From NCBI RefSeq assembly GCF_000153345.1, contig NZ_CH724127.1:532187-596186 (forward strand): a stretch of DNA of 64,000 nt, given 5' to 3'. The notes beneath the pieces are model-generated. The model searched no databases, was not told where the DNA came from, and saw nothing but the letters and a program-made list of their open reading frames with translations. Source of the DNA: Neptuniibacter caesariensis (GTDB lineage: Bacteria; Pseudomonadota; Gammaproteobacteria; Pseudomonadales; Balneatricaceae). The position numbers and the translations under genes were made by a program. Each line of letters starts with the position of its first letter. Positions within the stretch are counted from its first letter, which is position 1. Shown piece after piece: positions 9,683 to 19,128 of the stretch.

Positions 9683-9683
9683 G

Positions 9684-11136
9684 ATGAGCAGAATTGTTGT
9701 TGGCCCATTTAATCGTGTGGAAGGTGATCTGGAGATTAAGCTTGATACGGATCAGGGCCAGGTGACTGCGGCACGGGTCAATTCTCCGCTGTTTCGTGGT
9801 TTTGAGCGGATAATGCAGGGGCAGGAACCTATGGATGCGCTGGTTTATACGCCGCGTATCTGTGGGATCTGTTCGGTCAGCCAGTCCGTTGCTTCTGCCA
9901 GGGCGTTAGCTGATCTAATGGATCTGGATATGCCGCTTAACGGCCAGCTTGCAACCAATCTGGTGCTGGCTAACGAGAATATGACGGACCTCCTGACTCA
10001 TTTCTATCTGTTCTTTATGCCGGATTTTGCCAGAGGCATCTACAGCAATGAGCCCTGGTTTGACTCGGTTGAATCCCGATTTAAAGCGCAAAAAGGGAGT
10101 GCTGCAAAAGTAATGCTGCCAGCCCGATCGGAGTTTTTGCACCTGATGGGTATTATGGCGGGCAAGTGGCCTCACAGCCTCAGTTTGCAGCCCGGGGGCA
10201 GTGCTAAACCGATCGAAGCGCAGGAGCGTATTCGTTTGCTGGCGATTCTGGCTTCATTCCGCAAATTCCTCGAACATACACTGTTTGGTGATGATCTGGA
10301 GGCGATCGCTGAACTTGGCTCCTGGAATGAACTGCAGAACTGGCGTGAAAAACATGACTGGCAACACAGTGACTTCACTCGATTTTTGCACCTCAGTGAT
10401 CAGTTACACCTCGCCTCGATGGGACGCGCGACCGATCAGTTCCTAAGTTATGGTAACTATCCCGATCCGCAGGGAGGGCTGTTTAAAGCCGGTGCTTCAT
10501 TTGCAGGGGCGGTAACTGACTTTGATCAAAAAGGAATTACCGAAGATCTTGCCTATTCATGGATGCAAAGCGTGAATGGCCCCGTGCACCCAGCAGCAGG
10601 AAACACAGAACCCAGCCTGGACAATGAAGCCGCCTATAGTTGGTGTAAGGCACCGCGCCTGAATCGTCAGGTGATGGAGGTTGGGGCGCTGGCAAGGCAG
10701 CTTATTAATGGTCACCCATTAGCCGCCGATCTGGTCAGCCGGAATGGCGCTAATGTTGAAAGCCGCATTATCGCCAGGCTTCTAAGAGCTCGCTATTGTG
10801 ATCCCGCAGATGCAAAGCTGGATCAAGCAGCTAAAGCCAGGTGAGCCTTTCTGTGCCCATGGAAAAATGCCTAAAGAAGGCCAGGGCGTTGGCATGGTAG
10901 AAGCTGCGCGGGGTTCTTTAGGCCACTGGTTGGAAGTGAAAAAGGGCAAGATCAGTAACTACCAGATCATCGCTCCCACCACCTGGAACTTCTCACCGCG
11001 CGATGAGCAAGGCGTCCCCGGAGCGCTGGAACAAGCGCTGGAAGGAGCACCAGTCCGTGAAGGGGAGAAAGATCCGGTGGCTGTACAGCATATTGTTCGC
11101 TCCTTCGATCCCTGTATGGTCTGTACAGTTCATTAA
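9684..11136 (+). pseudogene. hupV: regulatory [NiFe]-hydrogenase large subunit HupV/HoxC, interrupted by a frameshift
   Basis: The large subunit is in two overlapping frames. 9684-10844 encodes residues 1-386 with the first Ni-binding motif RICGICSVSQS, which has Ser-Gln where energy-converting enzymes have His, as in H2 sensors. The frame starting near 10798 encodes the last 112 residues, ending DPCMVCTVH with no C-terminal extension, again the sensor hallmark (no HupD cleavage needed). Switching frame near 10794-10798 gives about 483 residues, the family's normal length, whereas the first frame runs on into an unrelated tail and stops. A +1 shift is needed to join them. It may be a real mutation, a sequencing error or, less likely, programmed frameshifting. 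Confidence 0.88.
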
Positions 11137-11162
11137 GGACAGTTTTTAGAAAAGGAATATCA

Positions 11163-12032
11163 ATGAGTAATCAATCAGTTTCTCTGGTTTTAGGCAGTGG
11201 CGGTGCAAGGGGCTTAGCGCATATTGGGATTATCAATGAACTGGAAAAAGCCGGATACCGGATCGAATCAATCTCAGGTTGTTCTATTGGAGCGCTGATA
11301 GGTGGTGTCTATGCGGCGGGTAAACTCGCTGAATTTGAAGCCTGGGTGAGAGCGATCGATAAGACCGATATCCTTAGCTTGCTTGATCTGACCTGGCGAT
11401 CCGATGGTTTGGTCAAAGGGGATAAAATTATGGATACCCTGGTTGAGCTGGTCGGGGATTGGAAGATAGAGGATCTGCCTATTCGGTTTACCGCCATTGC
11501 TGCTGATATTGATGAAGAGCGCGAGGTGTGGATGAGTTCGGGCTCTCTGTTTGATGCGATCCGTGCTTCCATCTCGCTGCCGATGTTTTTCTCCCCGGTT
11601 CCTTATAAAGACTCCTTGCTGGTGGATGGGGGGATTCTGAACCCGGTTCCTATCGCGCCTTGCTTTAGTGACCGGACCGATCAGATCTTTGCGGTAAACC
11701 TGGGTGGGCCGGTTGAACATGGTTTGTTCATTAAAGAAGAGAGCCATGAAACAGCCGATGCCAGTTTTAAAGAGCGTGTGCATAGCTTCGTAGAAAAGCT
11801 ATATAAGTCGGATGAGGACGAAGGACGTTCCCTCAGTATGTATGACGTGGCTCATCAGGCGTTCGACACTATGCAGGGCACCATTGCGAGGCAGAAATTA
11901 GCCGCCTACCCGCCTGATGGTGTCATTGAAATCCCCCGTAATGCTTGCGGCATTCTGGAGTTCCATAAGGCTGATCCTTTAATTGAGCTGGGGGCAGCGC
12001 GCGCTAAGGCGTTTATTGCCAGCCAGGATTAA
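11163..12032 (+). CDS. patatin-like phospholipase (RssA-type)
   Basis: A 289-residue soluble acyl hydrolase of the patatin family. Visible are the oxyanion-hole loop GSGGARG (residues 11-17), the nucleophile elbow GCSIG and the catalytic-dyad DGG in LLVDGGILNPVP. Substrates of the RssA/NTE-like bacterial members are phospholipids or lysophospholipids. It begins 27 nt after hupV with its own AAAAGGA site, so it could be co-transcribed with hupTUV. No functional link to hydrogenase is known to me. Confidence 0.92.
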   Translation: MSNQSVSLVLGSGGARGLAHIGIINELEKAGYRIESISGCSIGALIGGVYAAGKLAEFEAWVRAIDKTDILSLLDLTWRSDGLVKGDKIMDTLVELVGDWKIEDLPIRFTAIAADIDEEREVWMSSGSLFDAIRASISLPMFFSPVPYKDSLLVDGGILNPVPIAPCFSDRTDQIFAVNLGGPVEHGLFIKEESHETADASFKERVHSFVEKLYKSDEDEGRSLSMYDVAHQAFDTMQGTIARQKLAAYPPDGVIEIPRNACGILEFHKADPLIELGAARAKAFIASQD

Positions 12033-12072
12033 GCAAGTTCAGATCAATCCAGGCTGGCCTATATCAGGCTGG

Positions 12073-12411
12073 TTAGGGTTTAGCGCTGAAAATTGAAAGG
12101 TCCAACTCGTAGGAATTACCCAGCCACATCGCGTAATCACGGTGGTCTTTAAGGTCATCTTCTGTCACCGGGTGAATCAGGATATCCAAGCCATCTCTAT
12201 GGTAGTTCAGCCATTGAGTGATTTCACCAAAGAGGTCGCCCCTGAAGCTAAGCTGACAGCTCCACACAGGGTGAGGCCCGACCGGTTTTTGGTGGAGACG
12301 GCCCATCGGTATAGAAAATACCTCGTTGGCACGTTTGCAGAGCTGCTCGGCTGCATCAAATGAGTCGGCATTAAAATAGACATGGGCGTGATAGGCCTTA
12401 AACAGTTGCAT
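12073..12411 (-). CDS. DOPA 4,5-dioxygenase family protein
   Basis: A 112-residue protein resembling the DOPA 4,5-dioxygenase family. Conserved His-bearing stretches are YHAHVYF near the N terminus, GRLHQKPVGPHPVW in the middle and LDILIHPVTEDD toward the end; these supply likely metal ligands. The fungal members open the catechol ring of DOPA, while the bacterial role is unclear. It converges on the patatin gene and follows the chemoreceptor gene on the same strand after a terminator, so it is probably an independent unit. Confidence 0.83.
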   Translation of the reverse strand: MQLFKAYHAHVYFNADSFDAAEQLCKRANEVFSIPMGRLHQKPVGPHPVWSCQLSFRGDLFGEITQWLNYHRDGLDILIHPVTEDDLKDHRDYAMWLGNSYELDLSIFSAKP

Positions 12412-12432
12412 GTTTTATATTTCTCCAAAACC

Positions 12433-12460
12433 AAAAAGCGCCCCTATTGTGGGCGCTTTT
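12433..12460 (-). terminator. Rho-independent terminator after the chemoreceptor gene
   Basis: An AAGCGCCC/GGGCGCTT stem followed, in the minus direction, by a short T-run. It lies 23 nt past the stop of the minus-strand chemoreceptor at 12483. Confidence 0.8.
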
Positions 12461-12482
12461 GAATGGGTAAACCAGACGTTTA

Positions 12483-14117
12483 TTAAGTTTTAAACTGGCT
12501 TACTTTAGTATTCAGATCTACTGCCAGGCGTGATAGCTGATCACTGGCTGCTGAGATCTGTGTTGCACCGTCCGAAGATTCCTGAGATGCATCATTAATC
12601 GCAACCAGTGAACGGTTGATCTCTTCGGCTACACTGGTCTGCTCCTCACTGGCGGACGCGATATGCGTATTCATATCGGTGATCATACCAACCGCTTCAG
12701 AGATACCTTGCAGCGCATCACCGGCTTCAGCGGCTTTTGCACCCGCTTGTTCAGCCTCTTGCTGACTTTGCTCCATCGCATCAACCGCGGTACGGGTACC
12801 AGATTGCAGGCGCTCGATGGCGGTTTGAATCTCAGTCGTAGATTGTTGAGTACGTTGAGCGAGCGTACGGACTTCATCTGCTACCACAGCGAAGCCGCGG
12901 CCCTGATCACCGGCGCGAGCCGCCTCAATTGCTGCGTTCAATGCGAGTAGGTTAGTCTGCTCGGCAATATCATTAATTACCCCGATAATTGAGCCGATAC
13001 TTTCACTATCGTTTTCAACGGCGCGGATACGGTCTGATACCTGAGACACATTGCCTACCAGTGTATTGGTCGAAGCGACAGCTGCCGATACGATACGGTT
13101 ACCCTGATCTGCCTGATCCAGCATTAACTTGGTCTGGCTATCGGCATGTTCAGCGTTTGTTGCCACATCCTGCGAGGTGGAAACCATCTCATTCATTGCA
13201 CTGGCAACTTGTTCAATTTCAAGTCGTTGATTGTTAATGCTCTGGTTAGCTTGAACACTAACAGATGACATCTCTTCAGCGGCTGAGGCTAATTGATGTG
13301 TTGCTCCACTGATGTCGCCAATCAGTTGACGCTGACTACTGAGCATCTGATTAAAGCTCTCCGACATGCGCGTTAGCTCATCGTTACCAGAAACAGGAAC
13401 ACTTTCGGTCAGGTCGGAATTATTTGCAACATTGTGCATTGCTGCATTCAGCGTGTCTAAAGGTTTGCGGATAGAGTTGTAAACCATCCAGCTCAAAAGG
13501 CCCAGAACAGCAATAGTGGCTAAGCCTATAACCAGCATAAAGGTTACTGCGCTATGGTAGGCTTCATCAATAGCGCTTTTTTCCTCACCGGCAACTCTCA
13601 ACTGCAAACTGATCAGCTCAGCAATCTTTTCACTAATAGGGTCAATCGTTGTATATAAAGGGCCATCGTAATTAGCTAACTTGCCGCTGATATCGCCCAT
13701 ACCAATCTGGCGGATACCGGTTTCTAATTCGTCCAAAGAGCGGTTTGCGGCAACAAATAGGGTTTCTGCTTCGCGGGCGAGCTGCTCTTCCTCAGTCGTA
13801 AGGGTCGTGGCCATGTACTTTTGCCACTTGTCTGAAATCTCTTTACGGGCGGCCTGAACCCCCTTAAGGGCTTCGTCGCCGGTCATGATACCTGCATTGG
13901 CTTTGTTAACGGCATCAATAACAAAAACGGCGTAATCATCAGCAATGATTTTTAGGTCTTCAAGCGGAACGACACGATCTTCGTAGATTCGACCAACGCC
14001 TTCATCGGCGCTTTTTAATTCAGCGAGTGATGATGCGATGATGATAATAATGCCTATAACAGGCAGTACTGAGGTAAGAATAAGCTTACTGCGAATGCTT
14101 AAGCTATTTAAAAGCAT
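12483..14117 (-). CDS. methyl-accepting chemotaxis protein, four-helix-bundle sensor type
   Basis: A 544-residue chemoreceptor. TM1 (about 10-30) is followed by a periplasmic helical-bundle sensor (to about 190), TM2 (about 191-212), HAMP and a cytoplasmic MA domain. The signalling tip is intact with [20 protein letters not shown] and [16 protein letters not shown], the CheA/CheW contact region. The ligand cannot be deduced. It lacks a C-terminal CheR-binding pentapeptide, ending [16 protein letters not shown] ribosome site precedes the ATG. Single-gene unit. Confidence 0.94.
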   Translation of the reverse strand: MLLNSLSIRSKLILTSVLPVIGIIIIIASSLAELKSADEGVGRIYEDRVVPLEDLKIIADDYAVFVIDAVNKANAGIMTGDEALKGVQAARKEISDKWQKYMATTLTTEEEQLAREAETLFVAANRSLDELETGIRQIGMGDISGKLANYDGPLYTTIDPISEKIAELISLQLRVAGEEKSAIDEAYHSAVTFMLVIGLATIAVLGLLSWMVYNSIRKPLDTLNAAMHNVANNSDLTESVPVSGNDELTRMSESFNQMLSSQRQLIGDISGATHQLASAAEEMSSVSVQANQSINNQRLEIEQVASAMNEMVSTSQDVATNAEHADSQTKLMLDQADQGNRIVSAAVASTNTLVGNVSQVSDRIRAVENDSESIGSIIGVINDIAEQTNLLALNAAIEAARAGDQGRGFAVVADEVRTLAQRTQQSTTEIQTAIERLQSGTRTAVDAMEQSQQEAEQAGAKAAEAGDALQGISEAVGMITDMNTHIASASEEQTSVAEEINRSLVAINDASQESSDGATQISAASDQLSRLAVDLNTKVSQFKT

Positions 14118-14512
14118 ATTTTGCCCCCAAACCAGGCGGTATTAATGTCACGCGCCGAAGAACAAAATATGTTCGATCCCTGGCTGGCTAGGTTTAGCCA
14201 AACAGTAACTGGGTAAGGTACTGCACAATCCTTTTTATTAGTTATAGCTTTTGTTGGGCTAAAAACAACTATTATTTTCTTTAATTATTAAGTTTTTAAT
14301 TAAATTGTTTGTTTTTTAGTCGCTTTGGTATTTTTAAGAAAAATCAAACAGTTAACGACCGTTCGGTTGGCGTAATTTGTTTGAACTTTAGATCTATTAC
14401 AGTTTGTAAGGAAATTGGCTGAATGGCTAATGCAATCTGTTAAAAATCGTAGCTACTTTCAATTCTTGATGAGCTAAACTGGGAGTAGGTGGAACTGTTT
14501 TAAGGAAAAACC
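14118..14512. other. 395-bp AT-rich divergent intergenic region
   Basis: This region lies between the divergent chemoreceptor and diguanylate cyclase genes and must hold both promoters. It is strongly AT-rich in the centre (14260-14350, with runs such as TTAATTATTAAGTTTTTAATT). I see no convincing ORF, RNA gene or long inverted repeat in it. Confidence 0.5.
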
Positions 14513-16756
14513 ATGCGTTTGTTCTTGTGGTGTTGCGCGGTACTGTTATTAAGTAGTGCTGTTTCTGCAAAAGACCAAATCAGCGTACAACTACTTTGGA
14601 AACACCAGTTTCAATTTGCCGGTTATTATATGGCAATAGAGAAGGGTTTTTATGCGGATGAAAATCTTGAGGTAAATCTTAAGGAATTTGATTTTAGTAT
14701 TGACCTGGTTGACGAAGTTATTCAGGGAAATAGTCAATTCGGCGTTGCCCGAACCTCACTCCTAATCGACAAAAATGCTGGCGCAGATGTAGTAGCCCTT
14801 TTCGCCGCTTATCAGCAATCCCCTCTGATGCTCCTCACCCGAAAAGATTCGGGCATCCTGCTTTCCTCCGATCTTAAAGATAAGAACGTGATGATCACCA
14901 ATGATGCGAAGAAAGTGGGTGAATTGTTGGCGATGCTATTGCAGGCGGGAATCACGGTTTCAGATTTTAAACAGCAGCGACATAGCTATAACGTCCAGGA
15001 TCTGATCGATGGAAATACCGACGCGATGGCTTCTTATGTGTCGAATGAACCCTATCTCATGGAGAAACAGGGGGTAGATTATAATGTGATCCATCCGAAA
15101 GATTACGGCTTCGATATGTACTCAGATATTCTCTTTTCTTCGCGGGAGTTTATCGAGCAAAATCCGGATCTGACCGACAAGTTTTACCGGGCGTCAATGC
15201 GGGGCTGGCTCTATGCATTTGAAAATATAGAAGAAACAGCGCAAGTTATTTTTGATAAGTACAACTCACAGAACAAACCCTTAGATGCGCTTCAGTTTGA
15301 GGGGCAAGAGCTAAAGAAACTTGCCTTCGACGAGAATGGTAATTTCGGCACACTCTCAATCGATAAATTTAATCAGATGGCCCAGGTCTATCTGATTACA
15401 GGCAGCATCTTTTTGGGTTATGACTTTTCTGATTTTATCTATCATCCGCCGAGTAATTTTCATCGTCTGAGTGACGCTGAGCAAAGCTTCATCAACCAGG
15501 GCAGAAAGATAAAGGTATGTGTGAACCCTGATTGGTATCCATACGAATTTATAAAGATGGGTAAGCATGAGGGGATGGTTGCGGATTACCTGGATCTGAT
15601 TCTTTCCAATGTGGGGTTAACGTATGAGGTGGTTCCCTCGACCAGTTGGCGTGAAACCCTACAGTTGGCCAAGAGTAATCGCTGTGATCTTATTGCGGGT
15701 GCAATGAACACTGTTAGTCGCAGCGACTACCTTAGTTTTTCACGCCCCTACCTTAGTATTCCGGCGGTAATTACAACCTTAGCGGATGTGGATGCTAAGC
15801 CTATCGATCAAATGCGTGTTGCCGTCATCGAAAGCTCAGCATTCCATGAAATATTGTCTGACCGATATCCGCAGATGAAGATGATCGGGGTGGGTAGAAA
15901 CCTGGATGGTATCCGCATGGTTCAGACGGGTGCCGTCGATGGTTTTGTTGGCGCCGATGCAAATATTGCCTATGTGCTGCAGGAGCATCAGGTTCAGGGG
16001 TTAGAACTGAATGATCAGCTTCGGGATAGTTGGGACATCAGTGTTGCCGTAACTAAGGATGGTCCTCCTCTACTGTTAAACATTATTAATAAATCGATAC
16101 AAACGCTGGATGCGGAAGAGCGTGAAGCAATTTATAAACGCTGGATGTCGATTGAGTATAAACATTCTGTTGATTACACCATTATCTGGATTATTCTCGC
16201 GGGTGTCGCAGTTATTGCAGCTATTGGCTTGTATCGGTATTTCACTGTGCTCTCGTATAACCGAATGCTACAGACCATCGCAGAGAAAGATGCGCTGACG
16301 GGTATCTGCAGTCGTCATAAATTACGCAGTGAGATGGATAGCTTTGTCGACTTAGCTAATAGGCATAACTGGAACCTGTCGATGGTATTCTTTGACATCG
16401 ATGACTTTAAGCAGATAAATGATCAGTATGGTCATGCGTCTGGCGATATTGTCCTTGTCGAACTGAGTAAGCTTGTATCCAAGATGTCACGTAAAACTGA
16501 TCGGTTTGGCCGATGGGGTGGAGAAGAGTTTCTGTTTATTATGCTGGAAACGGACTTTGAGGATGCCCGAAAAATTGCAGATAAATTCCGCGATAAAATC
16601 GAAAATGCTGAGCTGGGGGTAGGGCAGCCTATCACCTGCAGTATGGGGGTTGCGCAATATATTCGTGGTGAGACTGTAGAGCAGTGGGTCGCACGAGCGG
16701 ATACGGCGCTATATGAGGCTAAAGCGGCTGGCAAAAACTGTGTCAGAGTGGCCTGA
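14513..16756 (+). CDS. diguanylate cyclase with two periplasmic solute-binding sensor domains (NMT1-like plus SBP_bac_3)
   Basis: A 747-residue membrane enzyme. Order: signal peptide (1-19), an NMT1/ThiY-like binding domain (about 22-300; WKHQFQFAGYYMAIEKGFY is typical of pyrimidine/thiamine-precursor binders), a family-3 solute-binding domain (about 330-550; KVCVNPDWYPYEF), one TM helix (about 555-575), then GGDEF. The active site reads RWGGEEF and an inhibitory I-site RKTD lies exactly five residues before it, so it should make c-di-GMP with product inhibition. The ligands are unknown; the first domain suggests a pyrimidine-like compound and the second an amino acid or similar (inference). 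Single gene with terminator. Confidence 0.93.
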   Translation: MRLFLWCCAVLLLSSAVSAKDQISVQLLWKHQFQFAGYYMAIEKGFYADENLEVNLKEFDFSIDLVDEVIQGNSQFGVARTSLLIDKNAGADVVALFAAYQQSPLMLLTRKDSGILLSSDLKDKNVMITNDAKKVGELLAMLLQAGITVSDFKQQRHSYNVQDLIDGNTDAMASYVSNEPYLMEKQGVDYNVIHPKDYGFDMYSDILFSSREFIEQNPDLTDKFYRASMRGWLYAFENIEETAQVIFDKYNSQNKPLDALQFEGQELKKLAFDENGNFGTLSIDKFNQMAQVYLITGSIFLGYDFSDFIYHPPSNFHRLSDAEQSFINQGRKIKVCVNPDWYPYEFIKMGKHEGMVADYLDLILSNVGLTYEVVPSTSWRETLQLAKSNRCDLIAGAMNTVSRSDYLSFSRPYLSIPAVITTLADVDAKPIDQMRVAVIESSAFHEILSDRYPQMKMIGVGRNLDGIRMVQTGAVDGFVGADANIAYVLQEHQVQGLELNDQLRDSWDISVAVTKDGPPLLLNIINKSIQTLDAEEREAIYKRWMSIEYKHSVDYTIIWIILAGVAVIAAIGLYRYFTVLSYNRMLQTIAEKDALTGICSRHKLRSEMDSFVDLANRHNWNLSMVFFDIDDFKQINDQYGHASGDIVLVELSKLVSKMSRKTDRFGRWGGEEFLFIMLETDFEDARKIADKFRDKIENAELGVGQPITCSMGVAQYIRGETVEQWVARADTALYEAKAAGKNCVRVA

Positions 16757-16766
16757 CCTTGGTTCG

Positions 16767-16797
16767 AAAAAAAACGGGCATTTATGCCCGTTTTTTT
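16767..16797. terminator. bidirectional Rho-independent terminator
   Basis: An ACGGGCA/TGCCCGT stem flanked by eight As and seven Ts lies between the converging diguanylate cyclase and purC genes. Confidence 0.9.
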
Positions 16798-16819
16798 GTG
16801 TATCTAGTGTGCCTCAAGA

Positions 16820-17923
16820 TTAATCGATGAGTCCGTATTGATCACGGAGCACTTCGATTATGTCGGCTTTAGGGTTGTCAGATTGAGCCAGCTTTTCACC
16901 GGTGATCTTTTCCGCAATACCTACATAGGTATCTGAGACTTTCTGGATCAGTGATGCTGGCAATTCGTTATCTTCTGCCAAAGCGTAGCGCTCTTCCATT
17001 CGATCCTTATTGACCAGGATATCTGGATCAGGGAAGTGGTTGAGTAGCTCCTGACGGAAAAGCTCTTTGGAGTTTTCAATCACTTTGCCTTCACGGTAGG
17101 AAGGACCGTCCCAGATGCGCGAAGAGTCAGGCGTGCCTACCTCATCCATATAGATTAGCTTTTCATTACCGGAAGCGTCAGTGACGTAACCAAACTCAAA
17201 TTTGGTATCAACAAATACCTGATCGATCTTCTCCAGCTCTGCACTGATGACTTCAAAGCCCTCTTTGAGCAGCTTTTCATAAAGATCGACATCGGCTTCG
17301 CTACGCAGCTTGAAGGCTTCATAGTTATTTACGATATCGTCGCGGGTGATATTCACATCATCGACTTCAGGAACACCTGGAACCCCTTTAAGGATCCCTT
17401 TTGTTGAGGGTGTAACTAGAAGCTCGGGCAGCTTTTGATCTTTCTCCAGGTCATTGGCAATCTGAATGCCACAGAATTCCCGCTCGCCTTTTGCGTAGGA
17501 ACGCCACATAGAACCTGTGATGTACTGGCGGCAAATTGCCTCGATCATTACCGGCTTCGCTTTCTGAACAATCCAAACCAGTGGGTGTGGGATATCAAGA
17601 ATATGGCTATCAGCCAGGCCATTTTCGCGGAATAACTTGAACCAGTGGTTGGAGATAGCATTTAGTGCAGCGCCCTTGCCAGGTACGCCTTGCATGCCAC
17701 CTTCACCCGTCCAGATGCATTCGAATGCTGAGATACGGTCACTGATGACCATGACAGCGAGTTCAGCATTTTCATGGACGTTGTAACCTTTCTCTTTAAT
17801 CAGGCGTTTGCTGTCTTCAGCCGTTAACCAGTATACGGAGCGTACTTTGCCGCTGTGGATCGGCTGATCTGTACGAATAGGAAGATCATTGTTAACAGCC
17901 AATACTTTATCAGCAAGACTCAT
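16820..17923 (-). CDS. purC: phosphoribosylaminoimidazole-succinocarboxamide synthase
   Basis: PurC condenses CAIR with aspartate using ATP in purine biosynthesis. The 367-residue protein is of the longer type found in Vibrio and relatives. Motifs include GKVRSVYW near the N terminus, the SAICAR synthase block [25 protein letters not shown], and [16 protein letters not shown]. It is transcribed alone on the minus strand. No PurR-type operator was looked for in detail upstream. Confidence 0.96.
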   Translation of the reverse strand: MSLADKVLAVNNDLPIRTDQPIHSGKVRSVYWLTAEDSKRLIKEKGYNVHENAELAVMVISDRISAFECIWTGEGGMQGVPGKGAALNAISNHWFKLFRENGLADSHILDIPHPLVWIVQKAKPVMIEAICRQYITGSMWRSYAKGEREFCGIQIANDLEKDQKLPELLVTPSTKGILKGVPGVPEVDDVNITRDDIVNNYEAFKLRSEADVDLYEKLLKEGFEVISAELEKIDQVFVDTKFEFGYVTDASGNEKLIYMDEVGTPDSSRIWDGPSYREGKVIENSKELFRQELLNHFPDPDILVNKDRMEERYALAEDNELPASLIQKVSDTYVGIAEKITGEKLAQSDNPKADIIEVLRDQYGLID

Positions 17924-18004
17924 AGATGGGTGTCCTGTATCTAATCAAATAGTCAGAAGGCTTCTTTAGCAGGAAGCCGTTAATCGGTATTGCTCAGGGT
18001 GGTG

Positions 18005-18223
18005 TTAGCGGTAGCGCTTTACATCACGGAGTAGTGAGCTTAAATCTAAATCTTGTAGTTCTGCCAGGGCTTCCAGATCATTGGACGTGCGAGGCGGTAA
18101 TTTTTTCAGTCGCTCTCTTTCCGCTTCCTTTCTTTCCGCTTTTTCTAAAAGCTTCGTTTGAATAGCATCCAACTGCTCAGTTGATAAAGAGGCTAGCCGA
18201 CTGAGTAACTCTTCTTCAGTCAT
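18005..18223 (-). CDS. uncharacterised small coiled-coil protein
   Basis: A 72-residue, highly charged protein (MTEEELLSRL...LEKAERKEAERERLKKLPPRTS...). The middle is predicted helical or coiled coil and the tail ends in RDVKRYR. I do not recognise a family. The ATG at 18223 is chosen because a GGAG lies about 13 nt upstream and the longer frame (to 18265) starts with an unconvincing Cys-rich stretch. It follows the divergent hupD promoter region and precedes purC on the same strand. Confidence 0.55.
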   Translation of the reverse strand: MTEEELLSRLASLSTEQLDAIQTKLLEKAERKEAERERLKKLPPRTSNDLEALAELQDLDLSSLLRDVKRYR

Positions 18224-18425
18224 GCGTCTTACATATCTCCGACACAACAAAAAACAAGCCGCCATTATAGCAGAGTTGTTTGTTATCCGAACAATGGCTT
18301 TTTAATAACTGGGGTGGTAAGTAAGTTTTCAGTATTTATGAATAATGGAAAGCTTTGTGTGTTTGATTTGGCTGGGTAGCTGTAACGGGGGGCGTAACAG
18401 GGGCCTTTAGCGTTACTTTTCTGAT

Positions 18426-18441
18426 TGGCATGTTCTTTGAA
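18426..18441 (+). promoter_or_regulatory. candidate sigma-54 promoter of the hup/hyp operon
   Basis: TGGCAT-N5-TTGAA resembles the sigma-54 consensus TGGCAC-N5-TTGCA. The invariant -24 GG is present, but the -12 element reads GA in place of GC, so the match is imperfect. It sits about 50 nt upstream of hupD. The operon encodes an NtrC-type regulator (HupR), which makes sigma-54 control plausible. A TTGTT-N5-AACAA inverted repeat at 18280-18294 lies about 160 bp upstream of the predicted start, a fitting enhancer distance. Confidence 0.4.
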
Positions 18442-18489
18442 TTACTAGAAGAAATTATGGCGATAGCTGGGTGTATTGAGAGGTAGGCG

Positions 18490-19128
18490 ATGTCTGAACA
18501 GGTTCCATCTGAAGAAAAGAGCGTCCTGATTCTGGGGATTGGTAATGTGCTTTGGGCAGATGAAGGCTTCGGCGTTCGTTGTGTAGAAACCCTGAATAAA
18601 CAGTGTCGTTTTGCTGACAATGTGAAGCTGATGGATGGGGGTACGCAAGGGATCTATCTGGTTCAGCATGTACAAAAGGCAGATATTTTGGTGGTGTTCG
18701 ATGCGATCGATTATGGATTGAAGCCGGGAACGCTGAGAGAGATCTATGATCAGGATGTCCCTAAGTTTATGGGCGCTAAGCAGATGAGCCTGCATCAGAC
18801 GGGCTTTCAGGAAGTACTTGCGATGGCTGAATTTACCGGTAGTTATCCAGAGCAGCTTCTGCTGATCGGTTGTCAGCCGGTTGAGCTTGAAGATTTTGGA
18901 GGCAGCTTACGCGATGAGGTCAAAGCTCAGGTCGCCCCTGCCATTAGTATCGCTTTGAATTACCTGAAAGAGAGAGGCATCGTCCCCGTTTCTGACCAGA
19001 CGGGTGGGGAAGGTTTAGCGCCAGGTGAACTGGAGATGCAAACCTATGAATCAGGTAGGCCTTCCGAAGAGAGCGCGTTTCGAAAAGGTGATATTCGTTT
19101 TATGAGCAGTGAAGAAGGTCAGAGTTAA
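18490..19128 (+). CDS. hupD: HupD, [NiFe]-hydrogenase large-subunit maturation endopeptidase
   Basis: A 212-residue protease of the HybD/HycI fold that cuts off the C-terminal peptide of a catalytic large subunit after Ni insertion. LGIGNVLWADEGFG carries the first Ni-ligand Glu, VVFDAIDYG the Asp and SLHQTGF the His. The C terminus is extended by about 40 residues. It is the first gene of the long operon. The only large subunit in this window (HupV) has no extension to cleave, so its substrate must be encoded elsewhere or be lost. Confidence 0.94.
   Translation: MSEQVPSEEKSVLILGIGNVLWADEGFGVRCVETLNKQCRFADNVKLMDGGTQGIYLVQHVQKADILVVFDAIDYGLKPGTLREIYDQDVPKFMGAKQMSLHQTGFQEVLAMAEFTGSYPEQLLLIGCQPVELEDFGGSLRDEVKAQVAPAISIALNYLKERGIVPVSDQTGGEGLAPGELEMQTYESGRPSEESAFRKGDIRFMSSEEGQS

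Noticed and set aside
10798..10850. Programmed +1 frameshifting in hupV
   Set aside because: No slippery CTT-TGA-like site, upstream Shine-Dalgarno stimulator or obvious downstream structure is visible, and the zero frame runs on 15 codons past the junction. Mutation or sequencing error is simpler.
8690..11136. HupUV considered as the energy-conserving uptake hydrogenase
   Set aside because: The small subunit has no Tat signal, the large subunit ends exactly at DPCMVCTVH without a cleavable extension, and the L1 motif has Ser-Gln in place of His. All are marks of H2-sensing enzymes, and hupT is fused in the operon.
18266..18489. Remnant of hupC or hupL upstream of hupD
   Set aside because: Neither strand in this region translates into anything resembling cytochrome b or hydrogenase sequence; it looks like a promoter region.
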